Assembly (NCBI GenBank): GCA_030653255.1
Contig: JAURZS010000013.1
Location: forward strand, 1 to 41,656
Direction of reading: 5' to 3'
DNA: 41,656 bases
Source: Burkholderiaceae bacterium
GTDB lineage: Bacteria > Pseudomonadota > Gammaproteobacteria > Burkholderiales > Burkholderiaceae_C
Shown one piece after another: positions 1 through 8,714 of the stretch. A model generated the notes under the pieces. That model saw only the letters and a list, made by a program, of their open reading frames with translations, searched no databases and had not been told where the DNA came from. A program made the translations under genes and the position numbers. Positions within the stretch are counted from its first letter, which is position 1; each line of letters begins with the position of its first letter.

Positions 1-2094
1 GGCCAGCTGGTGTGCCGCGAGCAGCGCATCCGCTCGCGCGGCGGCAAGGAACACCTGCTGCAGGTCTATGTGCGCCCCGGCGACCTCGACAAGACCGGGC
101 ACGCCATGGACTCGCTCATGGCCTCCGTGGCCTGGGACGAGGCCCGTTTCGGCCTGCCGCTGGACCTGGAACGCTTCATGATCGTCGCGACCTCCGACTT
201 CAACATGGGCGCCATGGAGAACAAGGGCCTGAACATCTTCAACACCAAGTATGTTCTGGCCAGCCAAGCCACGGCCACCGACACCGACTACGCCAACATC
301 GAAAGCGTGGTGGGCCACGAGTACTTCCACAACTGGACCGGCAACCGCGTCACCTGCCGCGACTGGTTCCAGCTCTCTCTGAAAGAGGGCCTGACCGTCT
401 TTCGCGACCAGGAGTTCAGCCAGGACCTGGCCGGCGACGCCTCGGCGCGCGCTGTCAAGCGCATCGAAGATGTGCGCGTGCTGCGCACCGCGCAGTTCCC
501 CGAGGACGCGGGCCCCATGGCGCACCCGGTGCGGCCTGACAGCTACATCGAGATCAACAATTTCTATACCGTCACGGTTTACGAAAAAGGCGCGGAAGTC
601 GTCCGCATGATGCAGACCCTGGTGGGCCGCGAAGGTTTTGCCAAGGGCATGACGCAGTACTTCGCACGCCACGACGGGCAGGCCGTGACCTGCGACGACT
701 TCGCGCAGGCCATCGCCGACGCCAACCCCGACTCCGACCTGACGCGCCTGCTGCCGCAGTTCAAGCGCTGGTACAGCCAGGCCGGAACGCCACGCGTCAA
801 AGCCGTGGGCCAGTACGACGCCGCCGCGCGCAGCTACACGCTGGCGCTGTCCCAAAGCTGCGCGCCCACGCCTGGTCAGTCGCACAAGGAGCCCTTCGTC
901 ATCCCCATCGAGCTGGGCCTGGTGGGCGCAGACGGCGCCGACATGCCGCTGCAACTGGCCCACTGGGAGCGCGCCGAAGGCGGCTCGCACACCTTCGTGC
1001 TGTCGGCGCAGGAAGAAACCCTGACCTTCATCAACGTCAGCACCGAGCCCGTGCCCTCCATGCTGCGCGGATTCACCGCGCCGGTGGTGCTGGATTTCGA
1101 CTACAGCGATGCGCAGCTGCTCGCGCTGCTCAATCACGACAGCGACCCTTTCAACCGCTGGGAAGCCGGCCAGCGACTGGCCGTGCGCCGTGCGCTGCAG
1201 GCCGTCGGCCAGCGCGGCGATGTGCCCGCGCCGCTGGACGAAGCCTTCGTCGAAGCCATGCGCGGCCTCCTGCGCGATCCGCAACTCGACGCCGCCTTCA
1301 AGGAACTGGCGCTGACGCTGCCGGCCGAGACCTATATCGCCGAGCAACTCGATGTCGTGGACCCGCAGCGTGTGCATGCGGTGCGCGAAGCCATGCGCCT
1401 GCAACTCGCGCGCAGCCTGGCCGCCGACTGGGAGTCCGCCTACGCGCAGTGCAAGGACAACGGCGCCTACCAGCCCGACCCGGTGTCTTCGGGGCGGCGC
1501 GCGCTGGCCGGCCTGGCGCTGTCCCAGCTGTGCCTGGCGTCCGAGCCCGGCGGGCTCTGGCAGGGCAAAACCTACCAGCGCTTCAAGGACGCCGGCAACA
1601 TGACCGACCGCTTCAATGCCCTGTCCGCACTGATCGGCAGCGCCAGCCCGCTGGCAGGCGAGGCGCTTGCCCGCTTCCATGCCATGTTCAAGGACGAGGC
1701 CCTGGTGCTGGACAAATGGTTCGCGCTGCAGGGCGGCGCCACCGACCGCGGCGGCAATGTCCTGCCCGCTGTGCGCCAGTTGCTCAAGCACCCTGACTTC
1801 AACCTGCGCAATCCCAACCGGGCGCGCAGCCTGATCTTCAGCTATTGCAGCGCCAACCCCGGCGCGTTTCACCGGCCCGACGCCGCCGGCTATGTGTTCT
1901 GGAGCGAGCGCGTGCTCGAGCTCGACGCCATCAATCCCCAGGTTGCCTCGCGCCTGGCGCGCGCGCTCGACCGCTGGAAAAAGCTGGCCGAGCCCTACCG
2001 TGGCGCCGCACGCGAGGCGCTGGCCCGCGTCGCGGCCCGCGCCGACCTGAGCAACGATGTGCGCGAGGTGGTCTCGCGCGCACTGACCGACTAA
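1..2094 (+). CDS. pepN: Aminopeptidase N (M1 zinc metallopeptidase), 5' end cut off by the window
   Basis: Cytoplasmic zinc exopeptidase that removes N-terminal residues from peptides. The frame is open to base 1 and gives about 697 residues; bacterial PepN is usually near 870-900, so roughly the first 200 residues lie upstream. The substrate-binding GAMEN motif is encoded at 208-222 and the zinc site HEYFH, continuing NWTGNR, starts at 316. A second zinc-ligand glutamate is expected in the [10 protein letters not shown] segment that follows. The C-terminal half is the helical DUF3458-type region typical of the E. coli-like PepN branch. The gene ends 13 bases before fbp on the same strand, so the two may be co-transcribed. 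Nothing looks broken. Confidence 0.96.
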   Translation, partial: GQLVCREQRIRSRGGKEHLLQVYVRPGDLDKTGHAMDSLMASVAWDEARFGLPLDLERFMIVATSDFNMGAMENKGLNIFNTKYVLASQATATDTDYANIESVVGHEYFHNWTGNRVTCRDWFQLSLKEGLTVFRDQEFSQDLAGDASARAVKRIEDVRVLRTAQFPEDAGPMAHPVRPDSYIEINNFYTVTVYEKGAEVVRMMQTLVGREGFAKGMTQYFARHDGQAVTCDDFAQAIADANPDSDLTRLLPQFKRWYSQAGTPRVKAVGQYDAAARSYTLALSQSCAPTPGQSHKEPFVIPIELGLVGADGADMPLQLAHWERAEGGSHTFVLSAQEETLTFINVSTEPVPSMLRGFTAPVVLDFDYSDAQLLALLNHDSDPFNRWEAGQRLAVRRALQAVGQRGDVPAPLDEAFVEAMRGLLRDPQLDAAFKELALTLPAETYIAEQLDVVDPQRVHAVREAMRLQLARSLAADWESAYAQCKDNGAYQPDPVSSGRRALAGLALSQLCLASEPGGLWQGKTYQRFKDAGNMTDRFNALSALIGSASPLAGEALARFHAMFKDEALVLDKWFALQGGATDRGGNVLPAVRQLLKHPDFNLRNPNRARSLIFSYCSANPGAFHRPDAAGYVFWSERVLELDAINPQVASRLARALDRWKKLAEPYRGAAREALARVAARADLSNDVREVVSRALTD

Positions 2095-2107
2095 CCCAGG
2101 AGTCCCC

Positions 2108-3115
2108 ATGTCCACCAGGATTTCGCTCACCCGCTACCTTGTCGAGCAGCAGCGCGTCGACGGCCACATTCCCTCTCAGCTGCGCTTGCTGATCGAAGTC
2201 GTGGCGCGCGCCTGCAAAGGCATCAGCCAGGCCGTCAACAAAGGCGCGCTCGGCGGCGTGCTCGGCATCGCAGGCAGCGAGAACATTCAGGGCGAGATGC
2301 AGAAAAAGCTCGACATCATCGCCAACGAAGTTCTGATCGAGGCCAATGAATGGGGCGGCCATCTTGCCGCCATGGCGTCCGAGGAAATGGACGGCATCTA
2401 CCTCGTGCCCAACCGCTACCCGCAAGGCGAATTTCTGCTGCTGTTCGATCCGCTCGACGGCTCCAGCAACATCGACGTCAACGTGAGCATAGGCACCATC
2501 TTCAGTGTGCTCAAGAAGCCCGACGGCGATTCGGGCGTGTCGGAGTCCGACTTTCTGCAGGCAGGCAGCAAGCAGGTGGCTGCAGGCTACTGCATCTACG
2601 GCCCCCAGACCACGCTGGTGCTGACCGTGGGCGACGGCGTGGCCATGTTCACGCTGGACCGCGAGCAAGGCTCTTTCGTGCTGGTCGAGGAAAACATCCG
2701 CATCCCCGAAGACACCAGGGAATTCGCGATCAACATGAGCAATATGCGCCACTGGGACACGCCGGTGACGCGCTACATCGACGAATGCCTGCAGGGCAAG
2801 GACGGCCCGCGCGGCAAGGACTTCAACATGCGCTGGGTCGCCAGCATGGTGGCCGACGTGCACCGCATCCTGTCGCGTGGCGGCATCTTCATGTACCCCT
2901 GGGACAAGCGTGAGCCGGGCAAACCCGGCAAGCTGCGCCTGCTGTACGAAGCCAACCCCATGGGCTGGCTGGTAGAGCAAGCCGGCGGCGCCGCCACCAA
3001 CGGGCGCCAGCGCATCCTGGACATCGCGCCGAGCCAGTTGCACGAGCGCGTCAGCGTGATCCTGGGCTCGAAGAACGAAGTCGAGCGCCTGACGCGCTAC
3101 CACACCGACGGTTGA
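2108..3115 (+). CDS. fbp: Fructose-1,6-bisphosphatase, class I
   Basis: Cytoplasmic gluconeogenic and Calvin-cycle phosphatase that converts fructose 1,6-bisphosphate to fructose 6-phosphate. The protein has 335 residues, the usual class I length. The metal- and phosphate-binding signature [10 protein letters not shown] lies near residue 117. The second signature, GGIFMYPWD, and a glutamate in the [17 protein letters not shown] segment lie in the C-terminal half, as in the family. The ATG is preceded by CAGGAG at a good distance. It follows pepN by 13 bases and is closed by a hairpin (3118-3136) before a convergent gene. Confidence 0.97.
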   Translation: MSTRISLTRYLVEQQRVDGHIPSQLRLLIEVVARACKGISQAVNKGALGGVLGIAGSENIQGEMQKKLDIIANEVLIEANEWGGHLAAMASEEMDGIYLVPNRYPQGEFLLLFDPLDGSSNIDVNVSIGTIFSVLKKPDGDSGVSESDFLQAGSKQVAAGYCIYGPQTTLVLTVGDGVAMFTLDREQGSFVLVEENIRIPEDTREFAINMSNMRHWDTPVTRYIDECLQGKDGPRGKDFNMRWVASMVADVHRILSRGGIFMYPWDKREPGKPGKLRLLYEANPMGWLVEQAGGAATNGRQRILDIAPSQLHERVSVILGSKNEVERLTRYHTDG

Positions 3116-3117
3116 GT

Positions 3118-3136
3118 CTGAGGGCTTCGGCCTCAG
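3118..3136. terminator. Hairpin between convergent fbp and cheR-like genes
   Basis: The 19-base stretch CTGAGGGCTTCGGCCTCAG folds into a stem capped by a cTTCGg tetraloop, with one bulged G. It begins 3 bases after the fbp stop and ends 4 bases before the 3' end of the opposing gene, so it may serve both. There is no T-run, so Rho-independence is uncertain. Confidence 0.55.
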
Positions 3137-3139
3137 CGT

Positions 3140-4528
3140 TCACGGCTCACGGTAGGGTTCCACCCCGGCAAAGGCCAGCAGGGTCTCGCCGAGCTGACCT
3201 GCTGTCAGGCCATCAGATTCCGGCAGCACAGTGTCAGGCGGAAACTGCCGCAGCAGCCGCTGGGTATTGGCGTAGTACTTGTCTGCCTGGGCCCGGTTGC
3301 CCTCGCTGCGTGCGAGATTGGCCAGCGCAAAATGGGCCAGCACGAAGCGGCTGTCCAGGTCGACGGCCTTGTTGAGCGAGGCACGGGCTGACGGTGTGTC
3401 GCCGCGCTCCAGCAGAATCATGGCCCGCAGATAGTGGGCCGCAGCGTCGAAGCTGTCGCCCTCCAGCCAGCGCTCACACCACTCCAACGCCTCTGACAAA
3501 CGGCCTTCGTTGGCCAGTTCGCGCGCCAGCCTGGCACATTGGGCCGGATCGGCGGGGTTGGCTGGCTCCATTGGCGAACGCGCTGCGTCGGTCGCGCACG
3601 GTTCCGCCGCCGCGCCGGACATGGGCACCGCAGAACGCCAGGGCGCCGAGAACAGGGCCGCAGATACCGACTCGTCCGGCATGCCGATCTTCTGAAACAG
3701 GACCGTGCCCGGGAAATTCCCCACGCTGAACCCGGGGAACAAATTGCGCGTGGCCTCGCCCGGACTCACGGCCAGCCAGCCGCCCGGTGCCAGCGACTGA
3801 CGCAGCCGCTCGACCACCGGCCCGAGTTGCGTCGGCGCGAAGTACATCAGCGCATTGCGGCACAGCAGTACATCGATGGCCTGCGTTTCCGAGGCGACGG
3901 AGGGGTAGCTATCCTCGGCCAAATTCAGATAGTGAAAGCGCACCAGCGACCTTACTTCAGGGATCAACACGTGGCGCCCGGCAGCGCCCGGCCGGAAATA
4001 CTGCGACTTCAGCCACGCAGGCGCATTGCGGAACGACCAGTCGTCATAGCTTGCGCAGTCGGCCTGGTCCAGAAACCCTTCGTTGACATCGGTGGCGGTG
4101 ATGGTGATGTCCCATTCGGACAGATCGGGCAGCAGGCGGTGCAGAAGAATGGCCAGTGAATATGGCTCCTCCCCCGTGCAGCAGGCCGCGCTCCACAGGC
4201 GCAGCCTTCGTCGGCCTTCGCGGCGCGCACGGATCAGCGCCGGAAGAATGGTCTCGGCAAGCACCTCGAAGGTCTGGTACTCGCGAAAGAAATAGGTCTC
4301 GCCGATGGCCAGATGCCGGGCCAGAGCCTGCACGCGCGACCGATCGTGCGGCGCCGCAAGCACCCAGTCGATGAAATCATTTTCGTGGGCCGCGCCAGAT
4401 GCGCGCGCGGCCTCCCGCAGCCCGCGCTGCAAGTCGGCTTGCCGCGCAGCGGGGAAATGAAGTCCCAGCATCGCCTCGACACAGCGGCTCACGGCGGCCC
4501 AGCGATCGCGCTGAATCACATCGTCCAC
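3140..4528 (-). CDS. CheR-type SAM-dependent methyltransferase with C-terminal TPR region
   Basis: Predicted to methylate glutamates of a chemoreceptor or related sensor using S-adenosylmethionine. An N-terminal helical CheR domain contains the typical ARHLAIGETYFFRE segment. A methyltransferase fold follows with the SAM motif LRLWSAACCTGEEPYS and the motif IDVLLCRNALMYF. After about residue 330 there are helical TPR-like repeats (ALEWCERWLEGDSFDAAAHY, then HFALANLARSEGNRAQADKYY), an architecture known for CheR proteins of alternative chemosensory (Wsp- and Frz-like) systems. I chose GTG at 4528 because AGGAGG ends 7 bases upstream (4536-4541); an upstream GTG at 4552 has no such site. No receptor, CheB or CheA lies next to it, so its partner is elsewhere. 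Length about 462 residues. Confidence 0.88.
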   Translation of the reverse strand: MDDVIQRDRWAAVSRCVEAMLGLHFPAARQADLQRGLREAARASGAAHENDFIDWVLAAPHDRSRVQALARHLAIGETYFFREYQTFEVLAETILPALIRARREGRRRLRLWSAACCTGEEPYSLAILLHRLLPDLSEWDITITATDVNEGFLDQADCASYDDWSFRNAPAWLKSQYFRPGAAGRHVLIPEVRSLVRFHYLNLAEDSYPSVASETQAIDVLLCRNALMYFAPTQLGPVVERLRQSLAPGGWLAVSPGEATRNLFPGFSVGNFPGTVLFQKIGMPDESVSAALFSAPWRSAVPMSGAAAEPCATDAARSPMEPANPADPAQCARLARELANEGRLSEALEWCERWLEGDSFDAAAHYLRAMILLERGDTPSARASLNKAVDLDSRFVLAHFALANLARSEGNRAQADKYYANTQRLLRQFPPDTVLPESDGLTAGQLGETLLAFAGVEPYREP

Positions 4529-4829
4529 ACCAGATCCTCCTGGACCGAACACCCCACACGAAAACTGCCGTGTGCACGAAGGCGCCGCTCCTGGGGGGGA
4601 TGCTAGGTTGTTTTGCGCAGAGCACCTTCCGGTTTACATTGTTTGCACGGTGCGTACCCCGCAATATTGCAGGGGGGAAAACCCCCAACCGCGAAGAATC
4701 GGCGGCCCCGTGTAGACCGGAAGTACGCACGCGAAGAATTTGGGCCGGCACGGCCCGGGTTCAGGCCCTCGGCAATAATCCACATGTCCCAGAACAAATT
4801 GAGTCCCCACATTCCAACGAGGAGATCCC
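4529..4829. other. Intergenic stretch dense in inverted and direct repeats
   Basis: No gene is supported here, but short structures are packed together. CACACG/CGTGTG form a dyad (4555-4560 and 4569-4574). CTTCCGGTTTACA (4626-4638) is inverted at 4711-4723 with one mismatch. GTGCGTAC (4650-4657) is inverted at 4723-4730. GCAATATTGC (4661-4670) is a perfect palindrome, and GGGGG-AAAA-CCCCC spans 4673-4686. CGCGAAGAAT is a direct repeat (4690-4699 and 4730-4739). GGGCC/GGCCC pair at 4742-4756. It could be a small non-autonomous repeat, a structured leader of the downstream gene, or a divergent promoter region. I cannot tell which. Confidence 0.5.
4536..4541 (-). promoter_or_regulatory. Shine-Dalgarno that fixes the GTG start of the cheR-like gene
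   Basis: On the minus strand AGGAGG is followed 7 bases later by GTG at 4528. The site lies inside the longer reading frame that opens at 4552, so the longer start is unlikely. Confidence 0.6.
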
Positions 4830-5129
4830 ATGTACACAGAAGTCGCCACCATCAACGTCAAGCCCGGCACCGAAGAAGAATTCATCGCCAACGTGCAAAA
4901 GGCCGTGCCGCTTTTCAAGAACGCCAAGGGCTGCACCTCCATGGAACTGCAACGCGGCGTCGAAAACCCCGGACGCTTCCGTTTGCTGGTGGGCTGGAAG
5001 ACACTGGAGAACCACAACGTCGATTTCAGGCAGTCGCCCGACTTCCAGGCCTGGCGCGCCCTGGTGGGGCATTACTTTGCCGGGCCGCCGGAGGTGGAGC
5101 ACACGACGTCGGTGTCGAAGGCTTTCTGA
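4830..5129 (+). CDS. Antibiotic biosynthesis monooxygenase (ABM) domain protein
   Basis: A 99-residue protein that looks like a single ferredoxin-like ABM domain, a fold that usually dimerises into an alpha/beta barrel. Family members include quinol monooxygenases, haem-degrading proteins and many of unknown substrate. The opening strand (MYTEVATINVKPGTEEEFIA), the central GCTSMELQRGVENPGRF segment and LLVGWKTLENHNVDF fit the family. GAGGAG precedes the ATG at good spacing. It stands alone downstream of the repeat-rich spacer. The substrate is not deducible. Confidence 0.85.
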   Translation: MYTEVATINVKPGTEEEFIANVQKAVPLFKNAKGCTSMELQRGVENPGRFRLLVGWKTLENHNVDFRQSPDFQAWRALVGHYFAGPPEVEHTTSVSKAF

Positions 5130-5372
5130 GTTCCGCGCCCTGGACGCTTGCCAGCCTCAGGCCGTGTCGCGTCCGGTGCCCCGGCGCAGCTTGGTGACGA
5201 GTTCCCGACTGGCCCTGGGGTAGCTCCATTCACGCCCTACCCCAAGTCCGAGCACCCGACGCGCTCTGACCATCATCTGTGCGTGCAGCAGAACGACGCC
5301 GACGCAATCCATCACGGCTGCATTGCCGATCCGCTGCAAGCGGTTGGAATAAACCACTTCGTTCAATGTGCT
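5130..5372. other. Short spacer with possible decayed coding sequence
   Basis: Two minus-strand frames carry protein-like stretches, for example EVLDAPYLKHIERSGLFQP and, in another frame, NEVVYSNRLQRIGNAAV. Neither is complete or recognised. They may be frameshifted remains of a gene that once followed the receptor pseudogene; chance open frames in GC-rich DNA are the alternative. Confidence 0.2.
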
Positions 5373-5997
5373 TCAGGTAAGGGGCGTCCAGTACCTCGCC
5401 GGGCATCGAGCCACCATAGATTTCAATTCGATCTTTACGTTGGCGGATAGATCGCGCCACTTCGTCAGCTCAGAGCGAATGAAATCACCGAATTGCTCTG
5501 GCGAAGACGGCGCAGTGGCATCGAACCCAAGCGCGGTAAATTTCGCCACCACGGCCGGCGGCAGGCCGGCAGCACCGACGATCCCGTAGAACGTGAACGG
5601 CTCGAGTGCGTCCAACCCGGGCAGACCGGCTTCCATCAGACTGGGCACATTGGGAATCGCGGCAAGGCGCTTCGGACTCGTGACGGCAAAGGCCTTCATT
5701 CTTCCGGATTGCACCAGTGGGATGGCGACACTGGCGGTCATGATCGAAAAATCGATGCGGCCGGCCATGATTTCAGACGCTGACTGGGTGTCGGATTTGT
5801 ACGGAATGTGAAGGAACTTGGTGCCGGTCTTGTACGCCAACAACTCGATGGCCAGCTGATTGGCGGTGCCGATTCCAGAGGAGCTGTAGGTCGTGTTGCC
5901 AGGGTTTTTCTTGGCATAGGCGACCAGTTCCCTGACGTTAGCTACCGGCAACTCGCTGCGCGCCACTCATCGCGATGAAAGACATAAACAGACGCAT
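5373..5997 (-). pseudogene. Bug/TctC-type periplasmic receptor, internally deleted and frameshifted
   Basis: Bug receptors are extracytoplasmic solute-binding proteins of about 320 residues that capture carboxylates. The original start appears to be ATG at 5997, preceded by GGAG, and reads MRLFMSFIAMSGA, a typical signal-peptide beginning. That frame stops 20 codons in. From about 5966, in a shifted frame, a good Bug second half follows: PVANVRELVAYAKKNPGN, then YSSSGIGTANQLA, FLHIPYKSD and AIPNVPSLMEAGLPG. About 110-120 codons are therefore missing between the signal peptide and the second lobe, with a frame change at the joint. The last 16 residues also do not look like a normal Bug terminus. 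It lies 98 bases downstream of the aldehyde dehydrogenase gene, at the tail of the large catabolic operon. Expression of a functional receptor is unlikely. Confidence 0.8.
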
Positions 5998-6095
5998 TTG
6001 AGTCTCCGACCTTTTTAGTTGAAACTCTGCCGGATCGCTGTGGTTTCACCCTAGCACCGACCTACCCGCTGTGCAACCGGCGTTTGCCGCGGGAC

Positions 6096-7520
6096 TTATG
6101 CGGGGAGCTGGATGGACTTGACCTCCAGGAAAGTTTCAAGACCAAAACGCCCGTTCTCGCGGCCGATGCCCGACTCCCGATAGCCGCCGAATGGCGCGGT
6201 TTCATTGAAAGGCGCTCCGTTGACTTCAACTTGTCCCGCCTTGAGCCTGCGGGCAACCGAAAGCGCGCGCTGTGCGTCCGCCGACCACACGCTTGCTGCC
6301 AGCCCGTACCGGGTGCCGTTGGCGATGCGGATCGCTTCCTCCTCGTCGCGAAAGGTGATGATGGACAGCACGGGGCCAAATACCTCGACCTGTGCAATCG
6401 TGGCGTCCGGGGCTACTCGTCCCAGCACGGTGGGCTGCATGAAGTAGCCGCCCCCGCAGCCCGGCGGAGTTTGCGGGCCGCCCGCCACCAGCTCGGCCCC
6501 CTCGGCCAACCCCTGCTCGACCAGTGCGCGCGCGCGCTCAAGCTGCTTTGCCGAGGCCAGCGGACCCATGCGCGTTTCGGGTTGGAAGGGATCGCCAACA
6601 AGAAATGTGGCGGCGGCGCGCGCTGCAAGTTCGCGCGCTTCTTCGTAGCGGTCCTGCGGGATCAGGAGTCGTGTCAACGCCGAACAGGTCTGCCCCGAAT
6701 TGAGGAAGCACGCTGTCACCGTGCGGCGCACGACCAGGGCGAGGTCGGCGTCGTCGAGCACGACGGCAGCTGACTTTCCTCCGAGTTCCAGTGCCACGCG
6801 TTTGATCGAACGGGATGCGAGTTCCATGACGCGCCTGCCGACAGCCGTAGACCCAGTGAACGAGACCACATCAACTTCCGCAGCGCTGACCAGCGCCTCA
6901 CCCAGCACACGCCCATCCCCCGTCACCATGTTCAGGACGCCAGGCGGCAGCCCCGCTTCATGAACGGCGCGACACAGCGCGAATGCGGACAAGGGCGCCA
7001 CCTCGGATGGCTTGAGCACCACTGTGCAGCCCGCGGCAAGTGCGGCGGCCACCTTGCCGGTCACTTGATGAAGAGGATAGTTCCACGGAGTGATGCAGGC
7101 GGCCACGCCCATCGGCTCTCGAACGATCAGGGAGTTGCCATGCCGGGTCTCAAAGGGATACTCCGTCGCAAGCGTTGCGAACGCACGCCAGGCCTGCACC
7201 GGCACGTCGATCTGGATGCGGGCGCTAAGCTTGTACGGCATCCCGACTTCAGAGGATACGAGACGGGCCAGCGCATCCCGCTGCTCGGCAAGCAAATCGG
7301 CGATTTTGGCAAGGTACCGTGATCGCTGCGCGGGTGCCGTGGCAGCCCAGCCCGGCGCCGCCCTTTGTGCGGCGGCAAGCGCCTGCTGCAACTCCTGCTC
7401 GGAGCAAGCCGGAACGCGTCCGTGCACCTCGCCGGTGATCGCACTGCGCGTTTCAATCCAGGCCGGCGTCGCGGGCGACACCCAGGCTCCGTCGATATAG
7501 ACGTGTGGTTCCTCATGCAT
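6096..7520 (-). CDS. NAD(P)-dependent aldehyde dehydrogenase family protein
   Basis: Oxidises an aldehyde to a carboxylic acid in the cytoplasm. The 474-residue protein has the family's normal length. Visible elements are the nucleotide-binding TPWNYPLHQ and VLKPSEVAPLSA segments, FTGSTAVGRRV, the general-base glutamate in LELGGKSA (near residue 245) and the nucleophilic cysteine in NSGQTCSA (near 279). The gene overlaps the upstream racemase-like gene by 8 bases and is the last intact gene of the operon running from 15904. The operon also encodes a 2-oxo-acid decarboxylase, so this enzyme may oxidise the aldehyde that decarboxylase releases. That link is inference; the substrate cannot be read from the sequence. 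Confidence 0.93.
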   Translation of the reverse strand: MHEEPHVYIDGAWVSPATPAWIETRSAITGEVHGRVPACSEQELQQALAAAQRAAPGWAATAPAQRSRYLAKIADLLAEQRDALARLVSSEVGMPYKLSARIQIDVPVQAWRAFATLATEYPFETRHGNSLIVREPMGVAACITPWNYPLHQVTGKVAAALAAGCTVVLKPSEVAPLSAFALCRAVHEAGLPPGVLNMVTGDGRVLGEALVSAAEVDVVSFTGSTAVGRRVMELASRSIKRVALELGGKSAAVVLDDADLALVVRRTVTACFLNSGQTCSALTRLLIPQDRYEEARELAARAAATFLVGDPFQPETRMGPLASAKQLERARALVEQGLAEGAELVAGGPQTPPGCGGGYFMQPTVLGRVAPDATIAQVEVFGPVLSIITFRDEEEAIRIANGTRYGLAASVWSADAQRALSVARRLKAGQVEVNGAPFNETAPFGGYRESGIGRENGRFGLETFLEVKSIQLPA

Positions 7521-8691
7521 GTCCGGGGTCCTTCAAGTGTTGGGGGCTTGCGGCCTGCGTAGCTGTGCCGTTCAACTCACCGATCTCGCTGGGGCACAGA
7601 CCCCAGCGGGTCAGGACGGCTGTCAGATCATTGTTCGCCTGGGCTGGCGCAGATGGACGATCGGGTTCGGTCCGGCTGAATCGAGGCGCCGGCCGCGCCT
7701 GGACAACTCCGTCAATCTCGATGTAGCTGCCCCGCGCACGCGCCTGCGGATGCTGTGTGGCCTCGGAAAGCGCCAAAACAGGTGTGAGACAGGCATCTCG
7801 CCCTTCAGCCAATGCGCCCCACTCATCGCGCGTGCGCAATACGATTTTCTCGGCGAAGCGCTTGCGCAGAATGGGCCAACTCGCACGACTCCGTCGGTCC
7901 GGCAGCGCATCTTCCGCCAAGCCGAGAACCTGCAGCAGATTGGCATAGAAGCGGTCCTCGATCGCGCCCACCGCGACGAACTTGCCGTCCCGGGTTCGGT
8001 ATGTGTCGTACCACGGTGCGCCAGAATCGATCATGTTGTCCGCGCGCTGATCGCTCCACAGGCCGGCCGCCCGGTAGCCATGGACCGACGACAGCAAGGC
8101 GGCCACCCCATCCAGCACCGAAGCGTCGACGACCTGCCCGCACCCGCTTTGGCCCGCCTCGTGCAACGCGCACACCAGGCCGAATGCGAGCATCATGCCG
8201 CCGCCGCCGTAATCCCCAACCAGGCTCAAGGGCGGCACCGGAGCAGCGTCTGCGCGGCCAATCGCGTGCAGAGCTCCGGTCATGCCAAGGTAGTTGATGT
8301 CGTGACCCGCTTCCATCGCCATGGGACCCTCCCGGCCCCATCCGGTCATGCGGCCGTAGACGAGACGCGGCTGCAAGTTCAGACAATCCTCCGGACCCAG
8401 GCCTATCCTCTCCATGACTCCTGGACGGAATCCTTCGATGAGCGCGTGACTGCCGGCCACCAGCCGTCGCGCGAGGCGCAGCCCGTCCACTGACTTGAGG
8501 TCGAGCGTGATATTTCGCCGGCCCCGCTTCAATACCTGAAAGCGGAGATCCATTCGAATACCCAGATCACTTCCGCTGGCGCGCTCCACGCTCAGCACCT
8601 CCGCACCCATGTCGGCCAGCATCATCGCGGCAAACGGCGCCGGCCCCAAGCCGGAGAATTCAAGCACTTGGATTCCTTGCAAAGGGCCCAT
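7513..8691 (-). CDS. Alpha-methylacyl-CoA racemase-like member of the class III CoA-transferase family
   Basis: Predicted to interconvert the (2R) and (2S) forms of a 2-methyl-branched acyl-CoA through an enolate. The 392-residue protein has the CaiB/BaiF fold but carries the racemase signatures. His130 in GHDINYLGMTGALHAIG and Asp160 in LVGDYGGGG are spaced 30 residues apart, as are the catalytic His126 and Asp156 of Mycobacterium tuberculosis MCR. The GYDY and PxxDxxxG pattern of the transferases is absent. The gene lies 23 bases after a true CoA-transferase gene and overlaps the aldehyde dehydrogenase gene by 8 bases. The presence of a racemase implies that the pathway handles a chiral alpha-methyl acid as its CoA ester. 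Confidence 0.85.
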   Translation of the reverse strand: MGPLQGIQVLEFSGLGPAPFAAMMLADMGAEVLSVERASGSDLGIRMDLRFQVLKRGRRNITLDLKSVDGLRLARRLVAGSHALIEGFRPGVMERIGLGPEDCLNLQPRLVYGRMTGWGREGPMAMEAGHDINYLGMTGALHAIGRADAAPVPPLSLVGDYGGGGMMLAFGLVCALHEAGQSGCGQVVDASVLDGVAALLSSVHGYRAAGLWSDQRADNMIDSGAPWYDTYRTRDGKFVAVGAIEDRFYANLLQVLGLAEDALPDRRSRASWPILRKRFAEKIVLRTRDEWGALAEGRDACLTPVLALSEATQHPQARARGSYIEIDGVVQARPAPRFSRTEPDRPSAPAQANNDLTAVLTRWGLCPSEIGELNGTATQAASPQHLKDPGHA

Positions 8692-8714
8692 GGATTGTTC
8701 CTCGATTGGGCGCG

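Noticed and set aside
1931-3103. Long minus-strand open frame (390 codons) opposite fbp
   Set aside because: It mirrors fbp and the end of pepN; its translation is His/Ala/Arg-rich without a recognisable fold, as expected for an antisense frame in GC-rich DNA.
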